Source of the DNA: a virus
DNA length: 64,000 nt
Virus record (IMG/VR): IMGVR_UViG_3300028734_000017
Span: 24,158-88,157 of that record
Direction: 5' to 3' (one strand)
Positions 1 to 7,906 of the stretch are shown one piece after another. Below the pieces are notes generated by a model. That model was not told the DNA's origin, did no database searches, and saw only the letters and a list, made by a program, of their open reading frames with translations. Position 1 is the first letter of the stretch. Each line of letters opens with the position of its first letter. Made by a program: the position numbers and the translations under genes.

Positions 1-190
1 TTCTTATGTATGTGCCGCCACTCATTGCAGATTGTAAATTTGTAAGGTCAACACTAAATATATATCTGGTAACAATATTATCAAATCCCCCATGAATTAA
101 TTCAGTGACAGGGTTTAATGAATTATTGGAACTGTTCATGCTTATTAACGTGTTATTCTTATTAAAATATGATCTGAAATTTATAGACAT
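1..190 (-). CDS. Virion structural protein, N-terminal part (runs off window)
   Basis: The minus strand is open from an ATG at 188-190 to the window edge, giving 63 codons. The N-terminus carries NPVTELIHGG followed by a segment reading RYIFSVDLT. This is a pattern I associate with large phage tail or fibre structural proteins, which often begin with an N-P-V-T-E-L/gly stretch and a beta strand. It is the last visible gene of a minus-strand run that starts at 1953, 23 nt downstream of the DUF5661-like gene, so it probably belongs to the same late transcript. The C-terminal part is not in the window, so no more precise function can be given. Confidence 0.6.
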   Translation of the reverse strand, partial: MSINFRSYFNKNNTLISMNSSNNSLNPVTELIHGGFDNIVTRYIFSVDLTNLQSAMSGGTYIR

Positions 191-213
191 TCCTTTTATA
201 TTTAATTAAATGC

Positions 214-657
214 TTATTTTAGCGGAAAGTCACTTCCGAGTTTGTTTGACTTAAATCCTAACAGTACGTCTGTTAATTGATCGTCTTCGGATTTAGGTTC
301 TTCCTCAACCTTATTGGCATCAACCATTGCTTGGCATTGTGCCATTTTTTCAGGATTAGCATTTGTGCCATAATATTCAGGGTCTTCGGTTAAATGATCG
401 AAAACAATATCTAATGCTACCATCGGGTCATCGCTATGTTCCCTTTCAACTTCTAAACCCTTTTTTATCTGTTCCTTACTAAATTTTGATATATTAGCAT
501 TATCACCAAGTCCGCCTTGAAGTTCGTCGCCAACTTCTTCTTTATCGGCAACAACTGAATCAACGTCGTCATTAAATGAAACGTTATTTACCTTACCCAT
601 CATTTCGAGCAATAGTTCTTTAGTTCCTTTATTAATTTTACTCATAGATATTGTCAT
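214..657 (-). CDS. DUF5661-like small phage protein
   Basis: 147 residues, acidic. Residues about 62-95 contain I-K-K-G-L-E-V-E-x-E-H followed by ALDIVFDHL and EDPEYY. This resembles the conserved signature of DUF5661 (gly-hydrophobic-VE-EH ... DHL-E-x-P-x-YY), found in many phage virion-associated proteins; its biochemical role is unknown. The annotated start overlaps the upstream metalloprotease gene by 20 nt. A second in-frame Met at codon 5 (start near 645) would reduce the overlap and give an equally plausible N-terminus. It lies in a tight minus-strand group of small genes behind the late motif at 1969-1978. Family assignment is by pattern recognition only. Confidence 0.7.
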   Translation of the reverse strand: MTISMSKINKGTKELLLEMMGKVNNVSFNDDVDSVVADKEEVGDELQGGLGDNANISKFSKEQIKKGLEVEREHSDDPMVALDIVFDHLTEDPEYYGTNANPEKMAQCQAMVDANKVEEEPKSEDDQLTDVLLGFKSNKLGSDFPLK

Positions 658-1057
658 TTATTTTGCCAAAATTCCTTAATAATATGCCTGCCTTGGCATT
701 TGCCTCATTTTCTTCGTCGCTGCCTGTCTCACCAGACTGTGCGTTTATTTTGCCTTCAAGATTCTGTTTATGATGAACTAATTCATGACCTAGAGTCCTC
801 AATATATCTGCAAGATTTCTGTTTGCGCCAATGATATCAATTATCATATCGTTTGGGACATAACCGCCGAACGATTTTGATTTCTTAGCCTCGTCATCAT
901 TATATGAAATATTAATCTTAGGTATATTTCCGCCTAGATTAAGTTCAGTGTCGGCAAAGGTAATAAATTGTTTTATTATTTCGTCTCTTTTATCCTGATC
1001 ATTATCCAAACTAATATGATTAACCTTTTCGAATATTTCAAACAGTTTATTCTTCAT
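638..1057 (-). CDS. Small HExxH zinc metallopeptidase-like protein
   Basis: 139 residues. The motif HELVHHKQ at residues 91-98 is a canonical HExxH zinc site preceded by a hydrophobic helix (DILRTLG). A downstream acidic cluster DEENEAN at 114-120 is well placed to supply the third, glutamate ligand of a gluzincin-type metalloprotease. Small HExxH proteins with a similar E-x-E-A-N signature occur in many T4-type and jumbo phages near structural genes. They may process virion proteins or the cell envelope, but this is inference. The gene starts 2 nt from the stop of the upstream acidic protein and overlaps the downstream gene by 20 nt, consistent with translational coupling in a late operon. 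Confidence 0.7.
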   Translation of the reverse strand: MKNKLFEIFEKVNHISLDNDQDKRDEIIKQFITFADTELNLGGNIPKINISYNDDEAKKSKSFGGYVPNDMIIDIIGANRNLADILRTLGHELVHHKQNLEGKINAQSGETGSDEENEANAKAGILLRNFGKINDNIYE

Positions 1058-1058
1058 G

Positions 1059-1748
1059 TTATGTTAGTCTATTAAAACTATCCTTTATATCATCGTTCTC
1101 AGGTAAATCATCGAAATTTGCAACATATGTGCCATCTTCCAATTGTTTAATACCCTTGTCCTGATTATTTTTATCAAACCATGAATCCGACCAGAAATCG
1201 TTAAGATTGAAGTAATATGGATATGAAACTTTTGACTTGCTCATTAATTTCTCCGAATTCGTAGGCTCTCTGACTTCGGCAACGTCGGTATCAAGCACAT
1301 TCAGCTTTCCAGTAATCTTACTAACCTCATTATTTAAGCTTTCCATTTGATCATGAATAGCCTTCATTGCAATGATGTTGCTTTTGATAACCTCATTCTG
1401 CAAACTATTAATATCAGGTTCAGGCTCAGCCATTGGAGCATCAACTGGTGGCATTCCACCCATGTCAGGTTCTATCTGGTCTTCTGGTGCGACTTGTTCT
1501 GGTTCAGGCTCTACCTGATCCTCTGGAGCAACCTGTTCTGGTTCTTCAATCGGCGGAACATTTGCATTTGGTTTTAAACCTTTTTGTGCTTCGTCGCCTT
1601 CCTCATTCGATTCCTCATATAATTCATCTGGAAAATTGTCAAAGTCGTCGTCTTCACCCATTACTGCCGTATATTTGGGTGATTCGTTTACAACATAAGT
1701 CATCTTGTGGATAATTTTATCCAAATTAATAATATTTTCTTTTTTCAT
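1059..1748 (-). CDS. Acidic, Pro/Glu-rich phage protein with coiled-coil segment
   Basis: 229 residues, not assigned to a family. Residues about 60-110 are low-complexity and Pro/Glu-rich, with two near-identical EPEQVAPEDQ units. Residues about 112-155 look like an amphipathic coiled coil (SLQNEVIKSN ... MESLNNEVSKITGKL). The C-terminus is aromatic (YPYYFNLNDFWSDSWFD) and probably folded. Such an extended, disordered acidic linker suggests an assembly or virion-associated role, in line with its position in a late minus-strand operon with other small virion-type genes. The internal repeat could arise by slippage. Confidence 0.65.
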   Translation of the reverse strand: MKKENIINLDKIIHKMTYVVNESPKYTAVMGEDDDFDNFPDELYEESNEEGDEAQKGLKPNANVPPIEEPEQVAPEDQVEPEPEQVAPEDQIEPDMGGMPPVDAPMAEPEPDINSLQNEVIKSNIIAMKAIHDQMESLNNEVSKITGKLNVLDTDVAEVREPTNSEKLMSKSKVSYPYYFNLNDFWSDSWFDKNNQDKGIKQLEDGTYVANFDDLPENDDIKDSFNRLT

Positions 1749-1758
1749 ATCTCGAATA

Positions 1759-1953
1759 TTAATATTGTTCTCTCTCTTGTTCTCTCAATAATTGACGTCC
1801 GTCTTCTGTAACGAAAACCTTATCAACTCTTTCGATAAGCGAATGGTTTTGAAGTACTACTTCTTTCCTTTTCTTTCCGTTCTTTTCAGAGCTAGTCAAC
1901 ATGCTGTCGCCTCCCATGAAGTCGTCTAAAGCATTTTCTAAATTGTTGTCCAT
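1759..1953 (-). CDS. Small hypothetical protein, first gene of a late operon
   Basis: 64 residues, charged, no recognised domain. The start is supported by the late motif 15 nt upstream (1969-1978) and by tight spacing to the next gene, whose ATG lies 10 nt after this stop. The C-terminal half (RVDKVFVTEDGRQLLREQ) reads like a short beta strand and helix of the kind seen in phage assembly chaperones, but no function can be claimed. Confidence 0.6.
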   Translation of the reverse strand: MDNNLENALDDFMGGDSMLTSSEKNGKKRKEVVLQNHSLIERVDKVFVTEDGRQLLREQEREQY

Positions 1954-1968
1954 AGCATTATATTTTTA

Positions 1969-1978
1969 TATAAATACT
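1969..1978 (-). promoter_or_regulatory. Late promoter motif AGTATTTATA
   Basis: The coding (minus) strand reads AGTATTTATA, 15 nt before the ATG of the 64-residue gene at 1953. It matches the consensus seen before most structural units in this window. Confidence 0.65.
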
Positions 1979-1987
1979 ATCAGATAT

Positions 1988-2617
1988 TTATTTAGCAATC
2001 ATGGTAACAACAAATCTTTTAAGTGATTCGAATCTATCATAGATTTTATAATACTTCATGTATTCGTCGCCATTAAGATCGTCGATATAATTGGGGCATC
2101 TGGATGATAATTCTTTAAAGAAAATTTCCTGATCAAAGTTTAGAAACTTGATCAATCTTAAATTAATACCTATTATCTCATTATCATGTAATAGGTAAAT
2201 ACACTCATTTTTATACTTGTAAATCCTATCAATACTTTTTGGGAGAACATCGAGAAAATCAATCGATGTTCTTATATTTAGGAACGTCGGGTCAATATTA
2301 ACATAATTATATCTTGATCGAAAATATAGATCGGGTGCTTTCGCAACAAAGCTATAAACGCCAATAATATTTAAAGACTTATACTCATTAAAGGAAAATT
2401 CCCAATACAATTTATTGGGAATAATACACTTAGTCAGAATATCTGCATCCATGATCTTTTCATTATTATTACATGATTTCATAAAACGCCACCCCACATA
2501 TAATGTGGGAAGCGTATTATCAATTTCATTGTAGTTTACAGATTTATTAATATAATTAATATAATCCGATTCGATGTGGTTTACCAATTCTTCGTATACC
2601 ACGTTTGCGATTTTCAT
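1988..2617 (-). CDS. Hypothetical protein in glycosyltransferase operon
   Basis: 209 residues, aromatic- and Asn-rich, no family recognised. It starts 10 nt after the stop of the two-domain glycosyltransferase, so it is almost certainly co-transcribed with it from the host-type promoter at 4144-4174. No signal peptide or membrane span is evident. A role connected to glycan modification is suggested only by the operon. It is separated from the next minus gene by a new late motif, so it belongs to the earlier-expressed unit. Confidence 0.6.
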   Translation of the reverse strand: MKIANVVYEELVNHIESDYINYINKSVNYNEIDNTLPTLYVGWRFMKSCNNNEKIMDADILTKCIIPNKLYWEFSFNEYKSLNIIGVYSFVAKAPDLYFRSRYNYVNIDPTFLNIRTSIDFLDVLPKSIDRIYKYKNECIYLLHDNEIIGINLRLIKFLNFDQEIFFKELSSRCPNYIDDLNGDEYMKYYKIYDRFESLKRFVVTMIAK

Positions 2618-2627
2618 CTATGTTTTT

Positions 2628-4124
2628 TTATTGATTAATAAATGTATCCAGTATCAGCTTATTTTTTTCGTAAAATGGCATCAATTGATTGAAATAGTCT
2701 TTATTAAGATTCTTAAGCTTGTTTTCGCTCTTATTTCTCGTGATAGATTCCAAATGATAAGCAACCGCATCGTTTACGGTAACATTTTTCTTATCATTTA
2801 ATAGACAGGTAAAATTCAACTCAACGTCTTCAAAACATTCAATATAATTCTCATTAAACTGCCCCAGAACTGTAAACAGATTTTTGTTTATCATCAAAAA
2901 TGCGCCTGTATTACCAATGGAATTGTAGTTGACGTGTATCGAATAATCGTTGGTCTTTTTCAAGTCAACATGCGATAAATGTAATTTGTTGTCTGTAATA
3001 TGCGCCTCAATTCCACAGTGCTGTACCGAAGAATTTTCGTAATGTAGTCTTATACCAATTGTGCCTATATTAAGCCTATCGCTTCTGTATATCTCAACAC
3101 ATCGGCTTAAAGCATCATTCATCAACTCAATATCGTCATTACAAAAAAGAACTATTTCAGTATCAGCATTAACGTGGTTATTAACCACATCATTGTTGAT
3201 TTTTGCAAAGTTATAATAATCGTATTTAACAACGCTAACTTTATCTGATAATAGTTGATCATATTTAGCTAAAACATCTGAATCGCTACCTGTATCGGCA
3301 ATGATAATATTATAGTTTTTATATTTAACATATTCATTCCAAGATGTTATATTATCTAACAATATATCGAAATTGTTTTTTGTTGGTATGATTACCGTTA
3401 CCTTTGGGTCGTTTCCTTTTGGAACGATCTTAATTTCGTCGCAAATAGGCGGAATCGACATTGGCAAGTATTCCTTATATTTCTCGACGAATAACTGTCT
3501 ATTACGTTCCCAATCGGGACTTGTCTGTCCGACTGATTTATGCAGTATTCTGATCGTCGTGATAACACCAATATTAACGCCGTCCAAATAATTGTCCAAA
3601 CTAAATGAAATATCATAAAAATGAAAGCCATCAAATTCTTCATTGAAGTTCGACACTAAATCAGGGTCTGCCGCCATAAATACGCCATCAACAATTACAA
3701 CTTCCTTAATGTCTTTAATTGGTGCTGAAAAATTACTAACCCATGTATTAATATCGTCAGTGTGTTCGACGATACCAAACATCGTATTTTTCGCTTCCCA
3801 CCATATTGCGGACTCTGAAATACTGGTTGTGCCAGCTAATCCAATTATACCATAATTATGACTGTTGAATTTGGCAAGCAATATTCTACCCCAATTCATT
3901 GTTTTGAAAATGATATCATTATGTATAAAACAAAATATGGCATTAGTAGAATTGGTCTCAGCTAATGCCCTATTATATAGTGACGTTAATGAATATTCAT
4001 TGTTATTCTCATAACAAATTATTTCACATTTTGCACCTATAGTACTTCGTATATGTAGGTCAAATGCCTTATTATCAATGTCACTATTTTGTGACGAATA
4101 CACTACTATAATTCTATTTTTCAT
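2628..4124 (-). CDS. Two-domain family 2 glycosyltransferase
   Basis: 498 residues with two GT-A folds in tandem. The first (about 1-230) resembles the PF13712-type glycosyltransferase family: a LTSLYNRAL segment, the metal-site-like FIHND at 66-70, and GFHFYDISFS near 166-175. The second (about 241-450) begins KVTVIIPTKNN, has a nucleotide-binding-like IIIADTGSDSD, and a DxD-type site in CNDD at 328-331, then FEDVELN further on. Such enzymes transfer sugars from nucleotide-sugar donors; the acceptor (virion protein, modified DNA or host surface glycan) cannot be deduced. It is preceded by an exact TTG-N20-TAATTTTG promoter, so early expression by host polymerase is likely. Two further glycosyltransferases lie at 17.8-19.7 kb. 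Confidence 0.8.
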   Translation of the reverse strand: MKNRIIVVYSSQNSDIDNKAFDLHIRSTIGAKCEIICYENNNEYSLTSLYNRALAETNSTNAIFCFIHNDIIFKTMNWGRILLAKFNSHNYGIIGLAGTTSISESAIWWEAKNTMFGIVEHTDDINTWVSNFSAPIKDIKEVVIVDGVFMAADPDLVSNFNEEFDGFHFYDISFSLDNYLDGVNIGVITTIRILHKSVGQTSPDWERNRQLFVEKYKEYLPMSIPPICDEIKIVPKGNDPKVTVIIPTKNNFDILLDNITSWNEYVKYKNYNIIIADTGSDSDVLAKYDQLLSDKVSVVKYDYYNFAKINNDVVNNHVNADTEIVLFCNDDIELMNDALSRCVEIYRSDRLNIGTIGIRLHYENSSVQHCGIEAHITDNKLHLSHVDLKKTNDYSIHVNYNSIGNTGAFLMINKNLFTVLGQFNENYIECFEDVELNFTCLLNDKKNVTVNDAVAYHLESITRNKSENKLKNLNKDYFNQLMPFYEKNKLILDTFINQ

Positions 4125-4143
4125 ATTACAACTATTGGAAATA

Positions 4144-4174
4144 CAAAATTAGAATAATTTATTGTAACGAACAA
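4144..4174 (-). promoter_or_regulatory. Bacteroidetes-type host promoter (TTG-N20-TAATTTTG)
   Basis: The minus strand reads TTG (4174-4172), exactly 20 nt, then TAATTTTG (4151-4144). This matches the Bacteroidetes primary sigma consensus, TTTG/TTG at -33 and TAnnTTTG at -7. The glycosyltransferase ATG at 4124 follows 19 nt after the -7 element. Confidence 0.7.
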
Positions 4175-4180
4175 GTAAAT

Positions 4181-4489
4181 TTAGGCATTATTAATAATAA
4201 ACTGTTCGTAATCGCTTTTAGCCTTTGCAAATGGAAATGGAATTCTGATCAATTCGCCATCTGGTATATCATATTCGCTTGCAAATAAAGGATTTGCATA
4301 TAGTATGAGGAAATCGTAAAAAGGATTGCCGTAATATTTCTGAGCAAGTTTATCGTATCTATTAATCATGGGATTCCAATATTCATACTTGTCAGTCGAA
4401 TTCTTTGGCATTGTGACGAAAGGCAACATTTCAGTCACCTCATTCACAACATTTAATAAAGCATATCTATCGTAATCTTGTCTACTCAT
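4181..4489 (-). CDS. gp53 / tail protein X-like LysM baseplate protein
   Basis: 102 residues. The core reads YDKLAQKYYGNPFYDFLILYANP and ends with D-G-E-L-I-R-I-P. This is the LysM-like layout of T4 baseplate wedge protein gp53 (compare its ELANAIYGNPQLYW region) and of P2 gpX-type tail proteins. These proteins sit in the baseplate and may contact peptidoglycan or clamp wedge subunits. The start overlaps the stop of the 1001-residue baseplate gene as TAATG, so the two are translationally coupled. Length is half that of T4 gp53, so only the LysM core is present. Confidence 0.65.
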   Translation of the reverse strand: MSRQDYDRYALLNVVNEVTEMLPFVTMPKNSTDKYEYWNPMINRYDKLAQKYYGNPFYDFLILYANPLFASEYDIPDGELIRIPFPFAKAKSDYEQFIINNA

Positions 4490-7400
4490 TATTTCAATTT
4501 ATTATCAAGAGGTGTGTTTATTTTTGATGACGCAACTAATTGACCATTCTTGCTCGCCATAGGTTTTATACTATATTGATCATGTTCAACTTGTGACGGC
4601 TTTATGTAAATATCTTTATCGGTGAACGTTGAATTTGCATAGTAATTCATAGATAAAGCATTTTGTAGTACATCGATAGGCCCTTTTAATGATTGACCAC
4701 CAATGATTTTAATTTGTAGTGTGACCTTACACATTAAATATTGCATACCCATTCCTTCTGGATTCATATCCCAAGGCATATCATTATAGTCAATTGTTAA
4801 ATTCTCTGGAATTATTTTACTGTTAATAAAATCACCAAGTCTTAAAATAAGAATAGGCTGTCTTCCGAATATAGAATTTCTGATATCATTACCAGATTGT
4901 GTGTGCTGCGGTTCTCCCTGTCTCATACATTGCTGTAAGAATGTTAATCGTCTATGAAAATCTTCTGGTGTCTGAGAATGAAAGCAAGGGCTATAATAAT
5001 TATCGCTAATAGTTTTTGATCCAGTTGATATTTTACCATCTGTTCTATTTTCGACAGGCTTTCTTTCAGTATACACTTTTGAATATTTGTCATCGGCAGT
5101 GCTTTTTTTATTTTGAAGAAGAACATATCGATCTAAATCGGCTTGCAATATTGCTAAACGTCTTTTTTCGTCTGAATTTAATGTTCGTGTCTTACGTGGC
5201 TCAGTAATAGCATTCTTTATTAAAGTTACCACAACCTGTCTTTCCAATTTAGCACCAAGCTCATTAATTGTGGCTGGTGTGTTATATAGATCATCTACAA
5301 TACCTTTAGCATTTAGTTTATAAGTTACTTTAGCATCTGTTCCGAATAAAGCCAACATTCTAGCATCTATAAATGCTTTGGCTGCATCGACCCTTCTCTG
5401 GCTTAATGCTTTATTATATATTAAGCCTTCTTTAGCTAAATATAAAGCCGTTGTTGTGCCTACCAAATTAATGCTATAGTATTTACGATTTTCAACATTT
5501 GAAAAATTGTTAATCAGAAACGTGTTTAAAGCACATGAGCCTGTAAAACTATACATATTATCGTATAGTTTTGTATTCATAAAGCCACCACTTTCATAAT
5601 TAGGGACAATACCACTAACATCATATATACCTGTATTAAGTCCATCACTACCATTTTCATCAGCAGTATTCATTCCTTGAAATACCTCGTAACCCTTTGT
5701 GTACATGTCTTGAAATACAGACTGAACATTACCTGTATTTGGGTAATTATTCATAAAGGACATTGATATAGTATCCGTAGATGAAATCTCTGGTGGATAC
5801 TGTATAGGAAGTTTAAAGGAATCTATTTCGAGTTGTAACTCATTAATTTTTGCCTGATAGTCTTTTTGTATAACGGAATCTGGATTTGTGTCATTCATTC
5901 CAAATGCAAAAAATTCGGCAATTGCTTTATGCTTATCAGCACCTCTAAATTTTTTATCGTTTAGTTGCTGTGGATAATCGACCAATAATGTAAATGTGAG
6001 AGTTCCACTTCTTTCAGAACCTGTGTATGAATATATTGGTTCATTTCTACCAAGCATTTGCGTTGACACGAATTTTGAAGCAGTCGTTTCATTAAACTGA
6101 ATATCATAAGGCGGAAACCACATAAGTCTGCCATAGTATGGATACGAACCTATTTCAGATTTTGGAATCCAGCTACCGTCTTCGCATAATCCGCTTTCGG
6201 GTATTACCTTATATGCCAAATTCTCCAATGAAAACATTAAATTCTTATTATTTACAGATCCGTCATCGTCATTTATTGGATGAATCTTTGGCATAACCGT
6301 TTTATAGATGGTTGAATTAGGATTTCCGTTATATTTAACATTACCATTATAACGGATAGCTTTTGCATATCGATCATATTGGTCAAGCATCGTATGCTGT
6401 CTTAAACCAGATGAAACACCTATAATTGAATCGGATGATGATTCATATACTCCTGATCCATTAAACATAGATTTACCCTTATTATCTACAAATATTTTAC
6501 GATTAATATTAATTATATCTCCATTGGCAACATTCATTAAATTTTTAGTGTAATCCAATAAGCCTGTTTGAACACCAAAGTCACCGAGATAGCCTTTAGA
6601 GGTGTTATCATCACCCCATACAATTGAAGTATTCTTATTGAAGCCATCATCAGTGTTAATCCAAGGGTTTATACCCTCATTATCAGGTATAGTCTTAATA
6701 GTGTCTCCAAAATATTCTATTTTTTCACCATATTCATGACTAACATTTTTATCCCTCTCATTATTAACTGCTTCAAGACCAGTATTAATACTTGCCTCAA
6801 TAGCAGAATTTGTTTGAAAACTTGGATACCTGTTGAAATACTTATCCGAAAAATTATATTGATTATGCTTTGCTAGCTGTGTTTTAGTATTTTCGTCTTT
6901 AGCGTTTTGAAATAATTTATCATTTATATAAATGTTCTTATTCAAATTTTTATAAAGCAAATTAATTTGCCCTGAGCCTGTATTGGCTATATAATCGTCT
7001 AATGTTGAAGATTTACTGAACGGACTTTCTTTAACAGAATAAGAACCTGTTAAATCATTAACAAAATTTATAAAACTAGAAGGACTTTCTTTCTTTGTAA
7101 TACTATAATTGAATTTCTTGGTGACGAATTTAGTGTCCTTATTTCCGTCAAATAAATTCATTACACTGATCTTTGGAATTTCCTTTAATACCATTAAAGA
7201 AGCATTTGCTTGAAAGTTATATGCAAGCTGTTTGCCGAGCATAGCTAGTCCTATTTCGACGATTGGAGTCTTAGTTGATATAAGTCTTCCAATTACAGTA
7301 TTGGATAGGTCAAATGAGCTGTAAGGCATTAATGTGCTTACTACACTGTCTATTGAATTAACTATTTTGGTTATGCTTGAAGCATTATCTAATGGATATT

Positions 7401-7494
7401 GATTGTTAGGGGAATACAGACTTCTTGTTTGAAGTGTAGTTCTTAATTCCTCTGTTGAAGTCAATAACCTTGATTTATTTAAATCATTTTCCAT
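4489..7494 (-). CDS. Large baseplate/tail protein with OmpA-like segment
   Basis: 1001 residues. Residues 450-510 (YPYYGRLMWFPPYDIQF ... GRNEPIYSYTGSERSGTLTF) and 890-985 (RQPILILRLGDFI ... NPEGMGMQYLMCKV ... GPIDVLQNA) are patterns I know from large myovirus tail/baseplate proteins. Residues about 655-712 read YYSINLVGTTTA, then YNKALSQRRVDAAKAFI, closely resembling the OmpA C-terminal peptidoglycan-binding fold (LS-x-R-R-A helix). It is transcribed from the late motif at 7510-7519 and coupled to the gp53-like gene. Likely role: baseplate structure with a cell-wall-binding module. The exact T4 counterpart is unclear. Confidence 0.7.
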   Translation of the reverse strand: MENDLNKSRLLTSTEELRTTLQTRSLYSPNNQYPLDNASSITKIVNSIDSVVSTLMPYSSFDLSNTVIGRLISTKTPIVEIGLAMLGKQLAYNFQANASLMVLKEIPKISVMNLFDGNKDTKFVTKKFNYSITKKESPSSFINFVNDLTGSYSVKESPFSKSSTLDDYIANTGSGQINLLYKNLNKNIYINDKLFQNAKDENTKTQLAKHNQYNFSDKYFNRYPSFQTNSAIEASINTGLEAVNNERDKNVSHEYGEKIEYFGDTIKTIPDNEGINPWINTDDGFNKNTSIVWGDDNTSKGYLGDFGVQTGLLDYTKNLMNVANGDIININRKIFVDNKGKSMFNGSGVYESSSDSIIGVSSGLRQHTMLDQYDRYAKAIRYNGNVKYNGNPNSTIYKTVMPKIHPINDDDGSVNNKNLMFSLENLAYKVIPESGLCEDGSWIPKSEIGSYPYYGRLMWFPPYDIQFNETTASKFVSTQMLGRNEPIYSYTGSERSGTLTFTLLVDYPQQLNDKKFRGADKHKAIAEFFAFGMNDTNPDSVIQKDYQAKINELQLEIDSFKLPIQYPPEISSTDTISMSFMNNYPNTGNVQSVFQDMYTKGYEVFQGMNTADENGSDGLNTGIYDVSGIVPNYESGGFMNTKLYDNMYSFTGSCALNTFLINNFSNVENRKYYSINLVGTTTALYLAKEGLIYNKALSQRRVDAAKAFIDARMLALFGTDAKVTYKLNAKGIVDDLYNTPATINELGAKLERQVVVTLIKNAITEPRKTRTLNSDEKRRLAILQADLDRYVLLQNKKSTADDKYSKVYTERKPVENRTDGKISTGSKTISDNYYSPCFHSQTPEDFHRRLTFLQQCMRQGEPQHTQSGNDIRNSIFGRQPILILRLGDFINSKIIPENLTIDYNDMPWDMNPEGMGMQYLMCKVTLQIKIIGGQSLKGPIDVLQNALSMNYYANSTFTDKDIYIKPSQVEHDQYSIKPMASKNGQLVASSKINTPLDNKLK

Positions 7495-7509
7495 TAATCA
7501 TTTATTTTA

Positions 7510-7519
7510 TATAAATACT
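7510..7519 (-). promoter_or_regulatory. Late promoter motif AGTATTTATA
   Basis: The minus strand reads AGTATTTATA, 15 nt before the ATG of the 1001-residue baseplate gene. Confidence 0.65.
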
Positions 7520-7619
7520 AATTGAAAATTATTTCAACCCAATTGAAATCATTGTTTCGGAGAAACAGATGATGACATAACTAACCCAACATTTAAATGT
7601 TTCTTTTTAATTTGAAAAG

Positions 7620-7720
7620 TTAAAAAAACAAATATTTGGAAGTTTGTTTTCACGGTTGAAAATCTGAAAAAGAGGATTTTGTTTTTTCGTTTGTCTTATC
7701 GATGAGGATAAAAATGAAAG
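7620..7720 (-). ncRNA. Candidate small RNA or long leader
   Basis: A minus-strand TAACTTTG element (7734-7727) would start a transcript near 7720. About 100 nt on, an AAACAAA/TTTGTTT stem (7649-7626) is followed by a T run on the minus strand, which could be a weak terminator. No ORF longer than a few codons is present. If termination fails, the RNA would become a leader of roughly 225 nt for the baseplate gene at 7494. This is a weak prediction from two marginal signals. Confidence 0.25.
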
Positions 7721-7726
7721 ACTCGG

Positions 7727-7757
7727 CAAAGTTACAAAGAATTTTTGACATTATCAT
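7727..7757 (-). promoter_or_regulatory. Possible host-type promoter (ATG-N20-TAACTTTG)
   Basis: The minus strand has TAACTTTG (7734-7727), a full TAnnTTTG match. At exactly the 20-nt spacing used by the other host-type promoters here, the -33 triplet is ATG instead of TTG. No start codon follows closely; the next gene is at 7494. Confidence 0.35.
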
Positions 7758-7810
7758 CATAAATTTTTCAAATATTATATAATTATTTTCAAGCATCAAT
7801 AAATAAACTT

Positions 7811-7862
7811 TTAAATTCACTTGCGAAGGTACTAATAATAATCTATATTAGCAAGTGAATTT
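7811..7862. terminator. 13-bp hairpin behind tail-fibre terminator
   Basis: TAAATTCACTTGC (7811-7823) pairs perfectly with GCAAGTGAATTTA (7850-7862) around a 26-nt loop. It lies just beyond the canonical terminator at 7865-7904 on the minus strand and may be a second, fail-safe hairpin or an RNA-stabilising element. Confidence 0.45.
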
Positions 7863-7864
7863 AA

Positions 7865-7904
7865 AAATAAAATGCTTATAAATCTAATTATAAGCATTTT
7901 ATTT
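7865..7904 (-). terminator. Intrinsic terminator of the tail-fibre operon
   Basis: AAATAAAATGCTTATA (7865-7880) and its perfect complement (7889-7904) form a 16-bp stem with an 8-nt loop, ending in a T-rich tract on the minus strand. It directly follows the stop of the 402-residue gene at 7907. Confidence 0.8.
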
Positions 7905-7906
7905 AT

